A stretch of DNA of 64,000 nt, from assembly GCA_030824575.1 (NCBI GenBank), contig JAVBXL010000223.1:1-64000 (forward strand), read 5' to 3'. The notes under the pieces were generated by a model. That model was not told the DNA's origin and did not search any database. It was given only the letters and a program-made list of their open reading frames with translations. Origin of the DNA: a bacterium (lineage in GTDB: Bacteria; Pseudomonadota; Alphaproteobacteria; Sphingomonadales; Sphingomonadaceae). The translations under genes and the position numbers were made by a program. Shown piece after piece: positions 63,721 through 64,000 of the stretch (positions are counted from its first letter, which is position 1; each line of letters opens with the position of its first letter).

Positions 63721-63758
63721 AAAGGGGCGTCGCTTCCATCAGGGAAGCGGCGCCCCTT
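63721..63758 (+). terminator. terminator after the phasin gene
   Basis: AAAGGGGCG-T-CGCTTCC (63721-63737) pairs with GGAAGCG-G-CGCCCCTT (63743-63758) around ATCAG. Its run of A on the left makes it usable on the minus strand too. Confidence 0.82.
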
Positions 63759-63848
63759 CGCGTTAACGCTGAAATATCGTCCCACCCGGCCGGATGGCCT
63801 CTTCGGCCCCTTGCCATGCGGCGGCAAATCGCCATATCCTTGGGCATC

Positions 63849-64000
63849 ATGAACAGCCTTACCACATCCCATGCAGGCCCCGTTACGATGGCCGGCCAGC
63901 ATCCGGACGATCAGGGCGAGGGTCCGGGCGGTCCCAGCGTCGGCATCGCCACCCGGACGCGCACCCGCACCAAAAAGCCTTCGCTCTACAAGGTGCTGAT
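63849..64000 (+). CDS. clpS: ATP-dependent Clp protease adapter ClpS, N-terminal part
   Basis: The frame from ATG 63849 runs off the window end. It encodes a disordered start (MNSLTTSHAGPVTMAGQHPD ...) followed by GVGIATRTRTRTKKPSLYKVL, the typical alphaproteobacterial entry to the ClpS core (next expected: iLNDDYTPMEFVV). ClpS delivers N-end-rule substrates to ClpAP. Met 14 (63888) is another possible start. phaC-phasin-clpS is a recurring sphingomonad gene order. Confidence 0.85.
   Translation, partial: MNSLTTSHAGPVTMAGQHPDDQGEGPGGPSVGIATRTRTRTKKPSLYKVL

Overview
The window is a stretch of chromosome from a high-GC alphaproteobacterium, almost certainly a sphingomonad (Sphingobium/Sphingomonas type). 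Evidence: a CckA hybrid kinase, class I lysyl-tRNA synthetase, the phaC-phasin-clpS order, several RcnB-like secreted proteins, an alphaproteobacterial GTTC-N7-GTTC SOS box before recA, and dispersed intergenic repeats of the kind seen in sphingomonads. No phage, transposase, CRISPR array or plasmid gene was seen. Nearly everything is core housekeeping DNA on both strands, in short operons closed by clear hairpin terminators.

Layout. 1-3.3 kb: the tail of a LysR regulator, greB and a soluble lytic transglycosylase, separated by copies of a GTTCGCGCAGAGGCGCAGAG repeat. 3.3-9.6 kb: dapA, smpB, a DUF2062 membrane protein, cckA, a single-domain receiver and SOS-controlled recA, all on the plus strand. 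10-17.7 kb: a transglutaminase-like protein, a hypothetical gene and the tamA-tamB envelope-assembly pair. 17.8-26.6 kb: recJ, tRNA-Glu, a periplasmic cyclophilin, small membrane proteins, a dienelactone-hydrolase-like enzyme, a secreted peroxiredoxin with a VOC protein, a lipoprotein and recF. 26.7-33 kb: two tandem CHAP-domain proteins, DUF3297, a trypsin-like protease with DUF350, an Arg/Tyr-rich exported protein, cyclopropane synthase, and a molybdopterin oxidoreductase with its cytochrome b.

33-41 kb: a small outer-membrane barrel, rlmN, an IalB-like protein, dnaN, a GGDEF-EAL-PilZ protein and a CheY-like regulator. 41-49.8 kb: a TonB-dependent receptor with a glycine-rich insert, a 2OG-Fe(II) oxygenase, prolyl aminopeptidase, SixA, a DinG-like helicase and a PilZ protein. 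49.8-54.1 kb: lysK and two RcnB-like genes flanking a prolyl-hydroxylase-like oxygenase. 54.3-60.8 kb: a heme oxygenase-bacteriophytochrome operon, a DODA-type dioxygenase, an orphan 2Fe-2S subunit, DUF2721 and an AlaC-like aminotransferase. 60.9-64 kb: PHA synthase, a phasin behind a 20-bp perfect inverted repeat, and the start of clpS.

The most interesting non-coding signals are: a 25-bp composite motif (CAGTSAT-N3-TGTCGCAA-N2-TGTAA) shared by the promoters of the TonB receptor and an RcnB gene; the phasin inverted repeat; repeats starting right after three stop codons; and an internal segment of lysK with foreign-looking codon use. Much of the rest is ordinary. Functions are assigned by motif and family recognition only; no database search was run.
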